Made by a program: the position numbers and the translations under genes. Shown piece after piece: positions 9,804-22,084 of a DNA stretch of 64,000 nt. This DNA comes from Dryas octopetala (lineage: Eukaryota; Streptophyta; Magnoliopsida; Rosales; Rosaceae): assembly GCA_963921425.1 (NCBI GenBank), contig OY992840.1, positions 19,012,621 through 19,076,620 of the forward strand, written 5' to 3'. A model generated the notes under the pieces. That model was not told the DNA's origin, ran no database searches, and worked only from the letters and a program-made list of their open reading frames with translations. The first letter of the stretch is position 1, and every line of letters begins with the position of its first letter.

Positions 9804-11143
9804 AGTAAATTTCATTTTAGTACCTCAATTATGCACTGATTTTTAATTTAGTACCCCAACTTTAAAAATTTGACAAAAAGTACCTCAACTTTCATTTTGT
9901 GTCAAAATAGTACATACGTTAGTTTTTCTGTCAAATAAACCGTTATCTGTTGACGTGGCAGGGGTATTTTCGTCTTTTTTTCCACATTTAAAATATGATA
10001 ATATTTTTAAAATTTATTGAATAAAAAAAAAGAGTAAACTTCATTTTAGTACCTCAATTATGCATTGATTTTCAAGTTAATACCCAAACTTTAAAAATTT
10101 GACAAAAAGTAAAATTTTTTGAATAAAAAAAAATTCTTTAAAATTTTAAAATTTTTTTGGGGCCCTCCCCTCCCCTCCCCAGCCCGCCCCCCCTCTCTGC
10201 CCGACCCGCCCCTTGCCCTCCCCATTCCCCAGCCCACCCCCTCCCCCTCTCCCTCTCTCTGCCCGACCCACCTCTCCCCCCCACCAGTCCCGTCGCACCC
10301 CCTCCCCCCAGCCCCAGCGCCGTCGCACCCCCAGCCCCGGTCGCATCCCCTCCCCCCAGCCCCAAACCCCCGTCGCACACCCCTCCCCCCCAGCCCCAGC
10401 CCCAGCCCTTCCCTGCCCCCACCCAGCCCCATCACCTTCCCTTCCCGCCCCCACCCAGCCATCCCCCAGCCATCCTTCCCCCTCTCCCTACCCGACCACC
10501 CCAGTCCCATCGCCTCTCACCCCTCCTTACCCAACTCAGCCCCCCCGACCCTCCCTGCCTATCTCCCCAAAAAAAATTTAAAATTTTTTTAAGAATTTTT
10601 TTATTTAAAAAATTTAAAAATATTATTATATTTTAAATGTGGAAAAAAGACGAAAATACCCCTACCACGTCAGCAGATAACGGTTTATTTGACAGAAAAA
10701 CTAACAGAGGTACTATTTTGACACAAAATGAAAATTGGGCATGGAGGGGGGCGGGCTGGGGAGGGGAGGGCCCTAAAAAAAATTTAAAATTTTTAAAGTT
10801 TAATTTTTTTAAGAAATTTTTTTATTCAAAAAATTTTACTTTTTGTCAAATTTTTAAAGTTGGGGTACTAAATTGAAAATCAGTGCATAATTAAGATACT
10901 AAAATGAAGTTTACTCATTTTTTTTATTCAAAAATTTTAAAAATATTATTATATTTTAAATGTGGGGAAAAAGACGAAAATACCCCTGCCACGTCAACAG
11001 ATAACGGTTTATTTGACATAAAAACTAACATAGCTACTATTTTGACACAAAATGAAAGTTGAGGTACTTTTTGTCAAATTTTTAAAGTTGGGGTACTAAA
11101 TTGAACATCAGTGCATAATTGAGGTACTAAAATGAAATTTACT
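9804..11143. mobile_element. Non-autonomous MULE-like element with long nested terminal inverted repeats
   Basis: The outer arms (about 9804-10020 and 10920-11143) are inverted copies beginning AGTAAATTTCATTTTAG and containing TTTGACAAAAAGTACCTC and GACGTGGCAGGGGTATTTT. A second shorter pair of inverted arms lies inside (about 10031-10127 and 10830-10915). The core is a C-rich tract. The flanks are poly-A on both sides, which could hide a 9-bp A-only target duplication. Long TIRs without a transposase fit a non-autonomous Mutator-like element. The class is inferred from TIR length and from the neighbouring element's 9-bp duplication. Confidence 0.75.
10158..10566. repeat. C-rich low-complexity core of the MULE-like element
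   Basis: About 400 bp almost free of G on the plus strand, made of CCCCAGCCCC, CCGTCGCACCCC and CTCCCC units. Open frames here in several phases are Pro/Ser-rich on one strand and Gly-rich on the other, so they follow from composition. A short inverted copy of the left edge of this tract reappears at about 10741-10775. Confidence 0.8.
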
Positions 11144-11284
11144 AAAAAAAAAAGCAATCAACCTGTCTAAATAATATTTAAACACAAAGTGATTATGCAA
11201 ACTCTTATGGATTATTAACTTTATTTAATATTTTTGGTTATTAGAAATTTAGAACTTTATTTAATTCTCATTTGATATAATATA

Positions 11285-12422
11285 GGCTTATTATCAATTT
11301 TGCCCCCTGAACTATGATTCCATTCCTAATATGCCCCCTTACTTTTTAATTCTATCAATTTACCACCTAACAGTTTCAACGTTATTCTAATGTGCCCCTT
11401 CGACTCAATTCCGTCATAATTTCCGTTAGCTTTGCTGACCTGGCAGGGCATATTGGTCATTTCGACCTCTCTAAACCAATCAGCACCCTTCATTTTGCCA
11501 CATAGACCCAAAAGTGGAACCCACCTTTTCCACTGGGATGATTTGGACTCCAGTTCTCCAGCCATAAACAAATGAAATAAAAAATAAAATAAAACCCTCC
11601 CCCCTACCCACGAACCCCACCTTTTCTTCTTCTTCTCCTTCTTCCTTATTTCTTCTTTTTCTTCTGCAATTCCCTCCCCCCCCCCCCCACCACCCCAACC
11701 TAGCCCCTCTCGGCCCCGTCGCACCTCCCCCCAAACCCAACCTCCCAGCCCCATCACACCCCCCCTCCCACCCAACCCCGTCGCACCCACCCACCAACTC
11801 TCTTGTCCACCACCACAACTTCACCGTCACCCCTCCGACGGCCACCCACCAAAGCCCAGACATCCGTCCTCGCCGCCCTTCCCAAACAAAGAAGACAAAG
11901 CTGAATTTGCAGATCTAGAGAGGGGAAAATAGAGGGAGAGAGAGAGAGAGAGAGGGGAAAGAGGGGGGTCATTGGCTGGGAATGGTGGTGGGGCTGGTGC
12001 AGGTGGCTGATCGGGAGGAGAGGGTGGTGTGGGTGAGTTTCTGATCGGGGTGAGTTTCTGGGCACAGGTTGGGATGGTGGGTTTGGTTTTTTATTTTGTT
12101 TTATTATTATTTTTTTTTTCTAAATATTAGAGTTTAAAATTTTTTTTTTGTTTTAAATTTTAAGTTTTGTATTAAATTAAAGGGGTGGGTCCCACTTTTA
12201 TGTTTATGTAGCAAAATTGGAGTGCTGAGTGATCCAGGTAGGTCTACTCTGCCACGTAGGCGGCCACATCAGCAAAGCTAACGGAAGTTGAGACGGAAAT
12301 TGGACGAAGGGGTACATTAGACTAACGTTGTAACTGTTAGGGGGTAAATTGATAAAATTAATAAGTCAGGGGGCACATTAGGAATGGGATCATAGTTCAG
12401 GGGGCAAAAATCATAATAAGCC
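11285..12422. mobile_element. Non-autonomous MULE-like element with 9-bp target duplication
   Basis: A 1138-bp element whose ends are inverted copies over about 165 bp. Both ends read GGCTTATTAT inward and carry GCCCCCTGAACTATGAT, CCTAACAGTT and TCCGTTAGCTTTGCTG. It is flanked by a perfect 9-bp duplication TATAATATA (11276-11284, 12423-12431), the signature of Mutator-like elements. The core has a C-rich part and a GA-rich simple repeat near 11934-11955. There is no transposase. It ends 274 bp upstream of the next gene's start codon. Confidence 0.88.
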
Positions 12423-12696
12423 TATAATATATTAAAGTTTCTTTTTAATTTACAATTCCTTATTGCACCCTCAAGTTATATACATTTCACAATTAAATCC
12501 CCTATCTCCTCAATTTTCATGTGTCTAAAACCCAGGCATCGCCGTTCCCCATTTGACTAAAACCCTCTTCTCCTCTTCCCCTCAAGTTTTCTTAAACCTT
12601 ACCATTTACCACCATCTTCTTCCATGCCCATTCCCACACACCAACACTCTGAACTCCATTGATTCACAAACAACAAAATCCAAACCAAAACAAAAA

Positions 12697-15600
12697 ATGT
12701 CAGCTGCTTCAAAGTTGATACGCTTTGGAACCGCACTGTTCCACACTCCAATTAGAACTCTCTCTCCGACCCCTTCGCTTCTCTCTCTCAAACCCTTCGC
12801 CGCCTCACAATCTCTACGCTTCCCCAGGCACTGCTCCTCTTCCGCCGCAATCGATACTATTGATGCCGTCACCGCTTCTAACAGCACAGAAGCGCCGCCG
12901 CTGCACCACCCCTGGCCCGAGTGGGTGGCTTTCATCGACGGCTTGAAGACCAAGGGTTACTTTATCGAACCCAAGGCGTCTTCGGAGGAGAGCAAAAGTG
13001 ACGGTGTTTACACGGACATGAATTATTTGAAGGATGCCTGTCTCAGCTTTGCTCGTGACCGCTATGATGTTTTCAAGTAAGGTTCTTTTTTATTTTGTTA
13101 TATTGCTCTGTTTGGTTTCCGAGAAAATGTTGTAAAAGAAAGTGTTCGTTGAAGTTTTATTGAGTGATTGCTGCTATTTAGCTTACTTGAAGTTTCATTT
13201 CATTTTGGGAATTGAAATTATTAATTGATAACACTTATTAAAATACTTCTGGGATTTCATTCAAGGCTTTGTTTTCCTTACCTGCAATTTCGGGAAAGAT
13301 GAGTTTTTGTACTAATTGGCAAGGAAATGTAAATTATAGCTTGAGAGGTTTGGATTAAACTAGCAGCTTTTCAAACATAGAGTTCCCAAAAAAGCACAAG
13401 TTTTTATTGTCATTATAGCAGAACATGACTACTTGGACCTGTTAAAATGATAGGAAACAATGAGGAACTCTTTTCATTTTGGGTTCTTTGGCAGCCAATA
13501 ACTGGAATGTAGGATTATCTCCAATCATGAACTTATTTATCTTTGGGTAACAAAAGAAACTAATAGTTTTTATGAATTCTACCTATTTCTTACAGGACAT
13601 TGATCATACCATTTGCATAAGCATCTGAATGGGTTCATCATTTCTTGCATGTTTGCACCTAACTTTCGTCTTTTTGATCTTTATGCAGATCATTGTCTAC
13701 AGAGGATATTCAAACAATTGTGGAGGGTGGATGCCCCAATCTTTTCAGAAAAGCTGTGAATTCAGCAAAAAGATTGAGATTCTTTTTGAGACTGGATGAA
13801 GGGGATGTATGTAATCTCCCTCATTATCATAATTTATGCATCATATTTGTCGATGAAAGTGCACACATACACATAAAAACTTTTTTAGAACATGATGATA
13901 GAATATATGTATTCTATGATGTTTTATTATCTAGTTTTCTTTTCACATGTTTGAGTGTTAGTTTCATTTGAGAATTGTAGAGTGTGATCTAGATAGTGCT
14001 TCCATGTACAGGTTTGTGGTGCTTGCAATCTGCGAGGTTCTTGTGATAGAGCTTATGTGGTTCTTAAGGAATCTGAAGCAGCTGCCCGTACGGTGGATAT
14101 AGTGCGAATATTATTGTTTTATGCACTAGATCCACTTGTTATTTCCGGCGGAGAGAAACCTCCTGGTAGAGAGCTTCTAGAAACATCTGCAAGGAAACTG
14201 CTTTCTGAGTTGCTTCAACTCAGTGAAACATCTGTTGACCCATCACTTCCAAAGCCTGCTGCTAAAGCTCTTGAGCGGAAAAAAGTATCTGCAAGTTTCA
14301 TAGATGATGGACTATCAGCTACTGTTGAAATGAAGAGAGGAGATTGGATGTGTCCCAAGTAAGTTACACCAAGTTACTGTGGACATTTCATGGTTGACGC
14401 AAATCTTTAATTTTGAGTTTTTTAATTTGATATCTGCACTGCTTTATTATCTGCCCCTTTGATTTGAGATGTCCGAATCCAACATTGCATTTCCTTACCT
14501 CGCATTGCATTTGTAGTGACGCATTCCTTGCAATTGAAACTGCTTGGTTTCACTAGTTTATGAACTGGTGTCCTTTCTATCTCGTTGCAGATGCAATTTT
14601 ATGAACTTCTCTAAAAATTTAAGATGCCTACAATGCAAAGAAGATGGCCCGAAAAAAACTGATGTGGGTGATGTTGAAATGAAAAAAGGAGACTGGAACT
14701 GCCCTGAGTAAGTCACTTCTTTTGCATGAGTGCTGCCTTGTAATTGGTTCTTTATAGAAAATTGCTGAGCTTATGTTTCAACCATTCTCTTAGTACAAAT
14801 AATCATGTAATGATATTTCTTTCTGCTTGTAATATTACGTACTGTTTCTAAGTTTATCCAATTATCAATAGATTTAGTTTTTGCCTCTGCTTTGAATGAT
14901 GGAATTAGCAAGAAAAAGTTTGAACCATTGAAATGTCTAAAGTTGTTGGATTTCTTCATGGTACATGTAAAGTGTATAAGGTTTTCATCAAAATCTTCAT
15001 TGAATTTTTTTATTAGCTCAAATCTGATTCTGTCAACGCGAATTTCACACTTCAACATGGACGAAGTTGTTGTGCCATCTTCCTTAAGATACTGGAGCAA
15101 AGTCATTCATGTGTGTCTGAGTGACTTCCTTATGTCAATTCTCATAGATATTTTGGGTCAGACGTTTGGATTGCATGAGATGGAGAAATAATGTAGCACA
15201 AAGTAACTGTTTGATCAATTGGTGACACATGGACAGATTTGGAAAATGCTGTTTGCTTATATGATGGTTTGGAGTTACAAAATTATTATTTTAGTCTAGG
15301 CTACAACCAGATTCATGTATTCCAAGTTTCACATATTTTACTGGTCTGCGTTTTGTTACAGATGCAATTTCATGAACTTCTCTAGAAATGTACGCTGCCT
15401 AAAGTGCAAAGCTGAAGGGCCAAACAAAGTCAGTGTAGATGTTGTTGAAATGAAAAAAGGAGACTGGAACTGCTCAAAGTAAGTCTTCTTTTTGTCCTAG
15501 CACATACAGTCCCAGCTTCTTACCATAAGCTTGCTCATACAACGATCAACAATAACTGTTCTTCTTTAAAAGTTTGACTATTGTTAGAACCTACCCTAGA

Positions 15601-16111
15601 GTTGCTGACCAAATGAACAAGGGTACTGCTTTAGGAGGAGAACCAACACCACCAAACACTCATCCTTTTAGATACTGCCCCAGCCCTGCTATCAAAATCT
15701 TATAAATAGATCTAACATACAATATTTTGACCATTAAGTCAGTTTTCATCTGTAATATTAATTCTATTTTGATCACTTAACTTCTGTTTTTCAGGTGTGG
15801 GTTCATGAATTTTGCAAACAATAGGAAGTGTTTGCGTTGTCAAGACACACGGCCCAAGAAACATCCTGGAGAGTGGGACTGTCCCTCGTAAGTCTTTCTT
15901 CCCCTTTGTTTGTGTGGGTGTGTGTTTTGCCGGGGGGGGGGGGGGGGGTAAGATTTAATAATAAGGTTAACTGATTATAAAATGGATTGCATACTGTAGA
16001 TGCAATTTCATGAACTATGGTAGAAACACAGCCTGCCTGAAGTGCAACTGCAAACGCCCTAAAGAAACAACTACAGAGTATGAGGATCAGATATGGAGCA
16101 GTCCTCGCTAG
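12697..16111 (+). CDS. Organelle-targeted RanBP2-type zinc-finger protein (VAR3/OZ family)
   Basis: Seven exons (12697-13076, 13689-13806, 14012-14358, 14591-14707, 15362-15478, 15795-15887, 16000-16111) join in frame to 427 codons. The first ~60 residues are Ser/Arg/Pro-rich with few acids, like a plastid or mitochondrial transit peptide. The middle (residues 100-270) resembles the conserved region of plant VAR3/organelle zinc-finger proteins (ARDRYDVFKSLS, FFLRLDEGDVCGACN). The C-terminus holds four RanBP2-type fingers of the form W-x-C-x2-C-x10-C-x2-C at about residues 277-408. Family members VAR3 and OZ1 act in plastid RNA editing. OZ2 is my best guess for the orthologue, but this is not certain. 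Each finger is cut by an intron at the same place, between the first cysteine pair's codons and in phase 2. Confidence 0.88.
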
Positions 16112-17030
16112 CATATTCTTAATAGGTTCAAAGACATTGTTTCTCATTGGATATTTTCTGAGGTTGGTGGTGGCAGACTTGATTACTCACAATGAACCTT
16201 GTGCACTCATAATTCATGAGGCTCGTGACTGTAAGGAGAGCACTTCTTGGACGAAATCATGGGATGTCTGCAGTTTTGTTCATTGTCTTATACTCAAGGC
16301 TTCTACAAACTTTATTTTGGCCTTCATCATCTTGCACATTTTAGCTATAAACTCTGCATAGGACATTTAACAGGAATCATGTGTAACCAATGAATTTATA
16401 GTATCTATGGAAGGGTGTTCTATTCAAGGTTTTAAACTATCATTTAGAATTGAAGTGTTCATAGGTCTTTTGCTCTAATAACTTATAGATTACAAAATGA
16501 GATATTTCTGGTTCTTTTTCCGCCATTGGCAAAGACTCCAAACCATACTCTTGGAGAAGGAGATTAATGGCGGGGAACTTCATTGCAACATATAAAACTG
16601 TCCTTTCACCTTGAACAAGCTGTGACCCTTGTGATATTGTGAGACAATCCATGGGCAAGATGGACTTAATTACTTCTTATTATTTTTTATATATTGACCC
16701 CTAGTCAAAATCTCAAATCAATCCTGCTTATCCTTGTTAATGCTTCTACTAAAAAACATAATCCAAAATGAAAAATCAAAAGGCTGACTACCTTTGTGCA
16801 ATTGGTGGACCTTTTTTGGGCCAGTTGCAAAACGGTGAGCCTTTTCTGGGCCAGTTGCAAATGGTAGGCAAAAAAAAAAAAAAAACTATATGAGGGTAGA
16901 TATCGTAATTTGGTACCCTAGTGGCTACTGGGTAGTATAAAGCGCACTTTAAAATGGGCATGTTGAACCTTGTTCCCTCCATATGAAAAAAAAAACCCTA
17001 GAAGAAGCTGTAGAGCACTAACGCAGAGAG
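16112..17030. other. Intergenic region and POT1 promoter, with a 30-bp tandem duplication
   Basis: After the zinc-finger stop codon there is no supported gene. A 72-residue frame on the minus strand near 16440-16658 has no recognised similarity. At 16804-16863 a 30-bp unit is repeated twice. Each copy contains TGGGCC (16817-16822 and 16847-16852), a site II-type promoter motif, about 180-215 bp before the POT1 start codon. Confidence 0.6.
16993..17000 (+). promoter_or_regulatory. Telo-box in the POT1 leader/promoter
   Basis: AAACCCTA lies 31 bp before the POT1 ATG. This plant telo-box usually sits near the transcription start of ribosomal-protein and cell-cycle genes and cooperates with site II (TGGGCY) motifs, two of which lie upstream here. 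The motif is directly visible; its activity is inferred. Confidence 0.55.
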
Positions 17031-17193
17031 ATGCCGCGTGACTTGTATAACTTCACGAAGGTAAGGGAAGCCAGATCTTCTCTGGGTGACAAAGTGAACG
17101 TCATCGGCGTTGTCCTCGAGTGCGGTTTCCCTAGGGACACCAAAGGCACTGGTACACTTTCTTCTTTTACTAATAATGTGCTTGGATGCTCCA

Positions 17194-17226
<33 letters not shown>

Positions 17227-20200
17227 GGGGTAAGCTCCATTTCTGCATTTCATTGAAACTTATAAACGATAGTCCACAAAGTTTTGTTTTCTATTTTTTT
17301 TAATCCTTTTTATACTAGAATATATATATATATTTGTGGTGGCGATGATGAAACAAAGGCCGGACTTACGGCTGCTCCGCTTGGTCGGTAGTAGATTGAT
17401 GAAACTGTTGTCATAAAGGTGTTATTTGCTGAGCCACTTGTTGTTTTCTTTAATTTCTCTTTGTTATTTTTAACATTTATACACTTTTTCTGTTTTTTTT
17501 ATATTTTTTTTTATAATTTTGTTGTGCTTATGGATGCAAATTGTAATTTTGCAGATTATTATATTCCGCTGCGAATAATAGATGAGACGCATCAGAGTCC
17601 TGGATTACTGGTTCACGTTTTTACTAAAACTATGGATAAGCTTCCCTGTATTTTGTCGGCTGGAGACATATTTCAAATTAACCAAGCCATGGTATCTCCG
17701 AGTTTAAAGCCATTTAGTTTCGGTCTTTTTCTAGGTTTCTTCAATTGTACATGTGTAGTTGCTGATTGGTCAATCAAATAGTTGAATCTATGTTCATTTT
17801 TCTTATTACATAGCAATGGAAAGAAGAAAAGAAAATAAAGCTTCATTTCCTTTTAAATTCCTAAGCTTTAACATTACGTTAATTATTGCATGATGAGATC
17901 ATTTAAAGGATATTCAGAGAATTAGAAGTTATATGTTAATCTCAAACTGGTGTGATATTTTCGTATAAATGCTTTCCGAAAATATTGAGATGATTGAATC
18001 AACCCTCTTTTCTTTCCACCTCCTTCCTTTTTTTATTTTTCTGACCGTCTTCTCCGTTAGTTATCATAATGTTAGGTGTTAGCATTTGTACACCATTTTG
18101 TTAAAATCATGCAAATTTCTGTATAGATCAAGGGCTCTGCTGACCTCGGTAGGCATTACATTATGAAGCATGAGAATTTGACTTGGGGCATACTTTTGTG
18201 CAGATGAAATTGTTTGACGGTGAACCATGTGCTGTTTTCAACAAGAAGTTCTCTACATATGCCTTATACGAGGGAAGGGATGGTAGAAACCTTATTCCTT
18301 ATCAAATTTACGAAGGGTTTCGCGAGAGAGATCTAGACAAGAATTTTGTAGTAGACTTGAGAAAATGGTTGCGTAATTTTCAGCTTAATGAAGGTATTCT
18401 TAAAAGATTTTGTTTCAAACTAAAATGGTCCATTCAGTTACTAATATTTATGGATTTAATGATTTTAAAAAAATATTAAAATGTTATGGACCATGGTTAC
18501 TTATGAAAGAATGTGGATGTGATCATTGCTGCATGGATTAGGGTTATAAAAAAAGTAGTTGATGAGAGTTTCACATGACGTACATGATACAAGTTTGTAA
18601 AGATATTCCAGAATATTGGAATTCCTTGTTCTTACTTTCTCTTAAGTTGTTGAGTGTTGGCATGTGCATTTTTGGCATAGTGTGTGATGTGATTCTTTAC
18701 TGTGTGCTTTCCAGATATCTTTAATATGGTTTGTGATAGAGGTGCTCTGTCTATACTAATTTAAAGAAATATATGTGCTTTGTAGGCTCAAATAATTTCT
18801 CGTTGGTCAAAGAAATCAGGCCTGGAGAAGGTTTTAATTTGTTTTGCCAAGTAAGTTGCCAGTTTTGTTAAATTTGTGCTCTAGTTAGTATGAATACAAC
18901 ATTTATATAGTTAAGAAAATATAGCAGAATATGTGGATTATTGTAATTTTACTCAAATGTGGTTAAAGATCTAACTGGGTTAAGTTTCTAATCTTTTTTT
19001 ATTTTAATTATCTCGTGTACTGAGTACATACAGTTCTTGTCCTTGTCCTTGTTTTCTACCTTAAGATAGTTCATGTCCATGAGGTTGGAAGTGAGTGGAT
19101 GGCCTTTGTTTGGGATGGAACTGATGCTCCACCAGCTAGTATTCCTCAAAAGTGAGTTGATAGTTTTCCTTGATTAATAATTAAATTCTGGGGCACTTTG
19201 TACTTGCTTTTTATCCCAAAATCAAAAGTGTCATTCTTAAAACATGCAGTGCTTGCTATTTCTCCTCCTTCCCATTTATTGCAGTGTACTTACAGCTTGA
19301 GAGTTGGCAAGCAATGTGTTGCATTATTTCTTATTTATTTATTCATTATTTTGGGGAGGGCTGCCGGGGGGGGGGGGGGTTGGGTTTTGGCTGTATTAGT
19401 TAATGACCTACACTATTCTTGTCAAGAATGTGGGTGGTTCAGGTATTGGATTTAAAACCTTAGCTGACAGTAAAACCATTGAAGTTGTCTCCATTGATAG
19501 CCTGTGCCCATGTGCATGTGTTTAGTTTATTGGAAGCATACATTAAATGTGAAAGCTACTTTAGTTTACCTGTATGGTTATTAGATTTCTCATTTCCTCT
19601 TTAGTGAAATATTGAATGTGGGTAACTTTAAACCGCAGGCTAGAAGAAGAAATGGATCATCCACTTCCTCTACAGTTGGAATCCTTGCCTTTGTCAAGAG
19701 ATGCCTTATGTAGTTTTCCTGCTGTTGGGACTGTCTTAAGAGTGGCATCCCATGAAATTGAGAAAGACAACCTTCACCCACTAAAAGTTGGTAAGTGGGT
19801 GAAACTTGTAAATTTGCAATGTGAAGTGCATGCAGGATTATGGCGTTGTGTGTTGACAGCCTTTACAAGGCTTCGATATACGTCAAATGAGGAACGTCTC
19901 ATACTAGAGCGACAAAGGTTACTTTTAGTTTTAGCACACGTTTATCATTTATATTATTATGTATTGCATCATTATGTTGCATAAATTGGTAAAAATCTGA
20001 TGCAAAATTCCCTTGCTTATTTATATGGGTCAGGTTATATGACGAGCGATTATTGCAGAGTCCAATAAGTTTGAGGCGGATGCCATTACCGAGCTCTCCT
20101 CGGTCTTCCCATATCACAGGTACCACATTGTTGGTTTCTTAGTGATAAATGAGTTTTTTGGATTTCTCATTTACTTAGTTCTCTGTCTCAACTCTTGGAA

Positions 20201-21216
20201 ATTATCAGCTCTATATTTCATACTTCTCTTATGATGATCTTTTATGAATGTTCATTTCCTGCCTCAGAGGTTGATGATGACCATGCACCATTTCATACCT
20301 TAATGGATGTCCTCACAAGTTCAGAGGTATCCTATCTATTTCATGTAGCCCATATTTTTTGCAGAATTTTCCCCATATTAATGTACTTTCGTATTCAGAT
20401 GCCTAGATTGTTTTTATATGCTTCATTTTTTGGTTTAAATCTTATAGCATTTTTCTTCCTTTCCCCCTTTTTATATTTCTAATATAGATTCATGCTTCGC
20501 TAACTGCAGTGACTCTGAGCGCTTTTTATCTGTTGATATTCTTATGTATATGTTATTCCATAATTACTATTGCTATAATTTTGCTATAGATAGACTCTTA
20601 TACAAATATAAATGATCATTTGATCATCTTCCAAATTCTTCAATTTTAAACTTTATAAATTTATATCATCAATTTGCAGTCTCTATGTATCAACTGTAAC
20701 AGCACACCATCTTACTGCTTTATGTATACCAAATCTTGCAGGGTACAGGCAGTTTCAGGTGCATAGTTCGAGTCGTAGCAGCTTTTCCTTGTCAGGCTAA
20801 GGACTTTCGCTTTCCTGTCGGGATGGTTGGCAGAATTAGGTTCACGCTGGAGGACTCGACTGCTAGAATTCATGCTTTTCTGTATGCGGAAGATGGGGTA
20901 AGAACTTGTATTGATTATTTGACTTGTGTTTGTAAAGATTATATGATCCATCTTATTTCTGTGATTTGTCATTTCTGATTGTCATCTTCACTTATGATAG
21001 ATGAAATTTTTTGATGGTCATTCCTCTGTTGAGGTATTGACGAGGAAAAGAAATGCACTGCTAGGAGTGGCTACAAATAATTACGGGGAAGAAATTGATG
21101 ACATTCCTAGGAATCCACCTTGGGTGCATTTTTGCCTAAATTTTGATTTTCTAGATGAAAAGGACAAATGGGGAAGTAGGCACTACCGAATCTCTGGCAC
21201 CAAATTGGTGGCTTGA
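17031..21216 (+). CDS. POT1: Protection of telomeres protein 1 (POT1)
   Basis: Ten exons (17031-17151, 17555-17691, 18204-18393, 18786-18850, 19066-19151, 19639-19917, 20034-20119, 20268-20326, 20742-20897, 21001-21216) give 464 codons, close to plant POT1 length (about 467). POT1 binds single-stranded telomeric DNA or, in some plants, telomerase components, and controls telomere length. The N-terminal OB fold (residues ~5-140) is clear from YNFTKVREA, PLRIIDETHQSPG and AVFNKKFSTYALYEGRDG. The second OB fold (~155-290) includes GEGFNLFCQIVHVHEVG. The C-terminal half (~330-464) contains GSFRCIVRVVAAFP and FRFPVGMVGRIRFTLED. It faces HRD3A convergently. Many eudicots carry two POT1 paralogues; I cannot say which this is. 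Confidence 0.93.
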
Positions 21217-22084
21217 ACTAAATCTCCTGTCATGGTTGGAAATCTATATAATAAATTCTCCGCTGGGAACTTTTCCCAGACTTGTTTCTGGGAACCTTTG
21301 TATATTTTGCTTAGGAGGAACATTTGTATATTTTCATTACAAGGAACACACGTATATTTTGTTTAGAAGGAACTTTTGATGCTACATCTCTTTGCTGTTT
21401 TTCTGTATATTAATATATTTATCTTTCTTTCTGGAGAGAAAAAGATTTTCCTGTCTTTATTGTCCTTAAGTGGTTGATTTTTTACTGCTTCAGAATATAA
21501 TAAACGTAAATTTAACTTACAAATGCTATTACGGTATTACCAGAGTTTCAGCCGCCAAAAACAGCCATGTATGTTCACAGTCAAGAATGAGATTCAACTC
21601 AAGTTAAAAGTACATCATCAGTTGAATAATGTTCCTCGGAGACTTAACTACTAAAAAATACGAAGATAATCTCTTTATCTTACACATTGTAGCTTTGGCT
21701 TTTGTTCTTTGATGTTAATGAACCAATTTAAACAGATTGAACCAATTTAAACAGATCAACACTGGAAAGGATTCTACATTTCTACCCCAACCAAAATTGA
21801 CTGGTAATAAAATCTAATGCGAAATACATGGTTTTTGAATTAGAGGCAATTCAGACCCAAAAAAAAAATTTATATATGCGAGGGAAAAGCATTGTTATGT
21901 TCTACTTTGCTCAAATTTCTCTATGGTACAATTCGTCCTATAACAACGAAAGCTTTTTGCCAAATAAATTTAAGGAGCACCGGATACCTGTACATCATGT
22001 ATTCTAGAGGAAAATATTTGTTCTTAACAGATAGAACAGCTAAAAGAGCCTTGTAGATCCTGAAGACCACCAATGCCAACAAAA
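21217..22084. other. Convergent intergenic region between POT1 and HRD3A
   Basis: Holds the 3' ends of two converging transcripts. A short direct repeat GAACCAATTTAAACAGATT occurs twice near 21719-21756. No gene or RNA is recognised. Confidence 0.6.

Noticed and set aside
10091-10636. Open frames of 94-159 codons, Pro-rich on one strand and Gly-rich on the other
   Set aside because: They are read from the C-rich core of a MULE-like element and reflect absence of G (hence of stop codons) on one strand.
16440-16658. 72-codon minus-strand frame between the zinc-finger gene and POT1
   Set aside because: It reads like protein in part but shows no family I know, has no splice partners, and lies in the 3' flank of a host gene.
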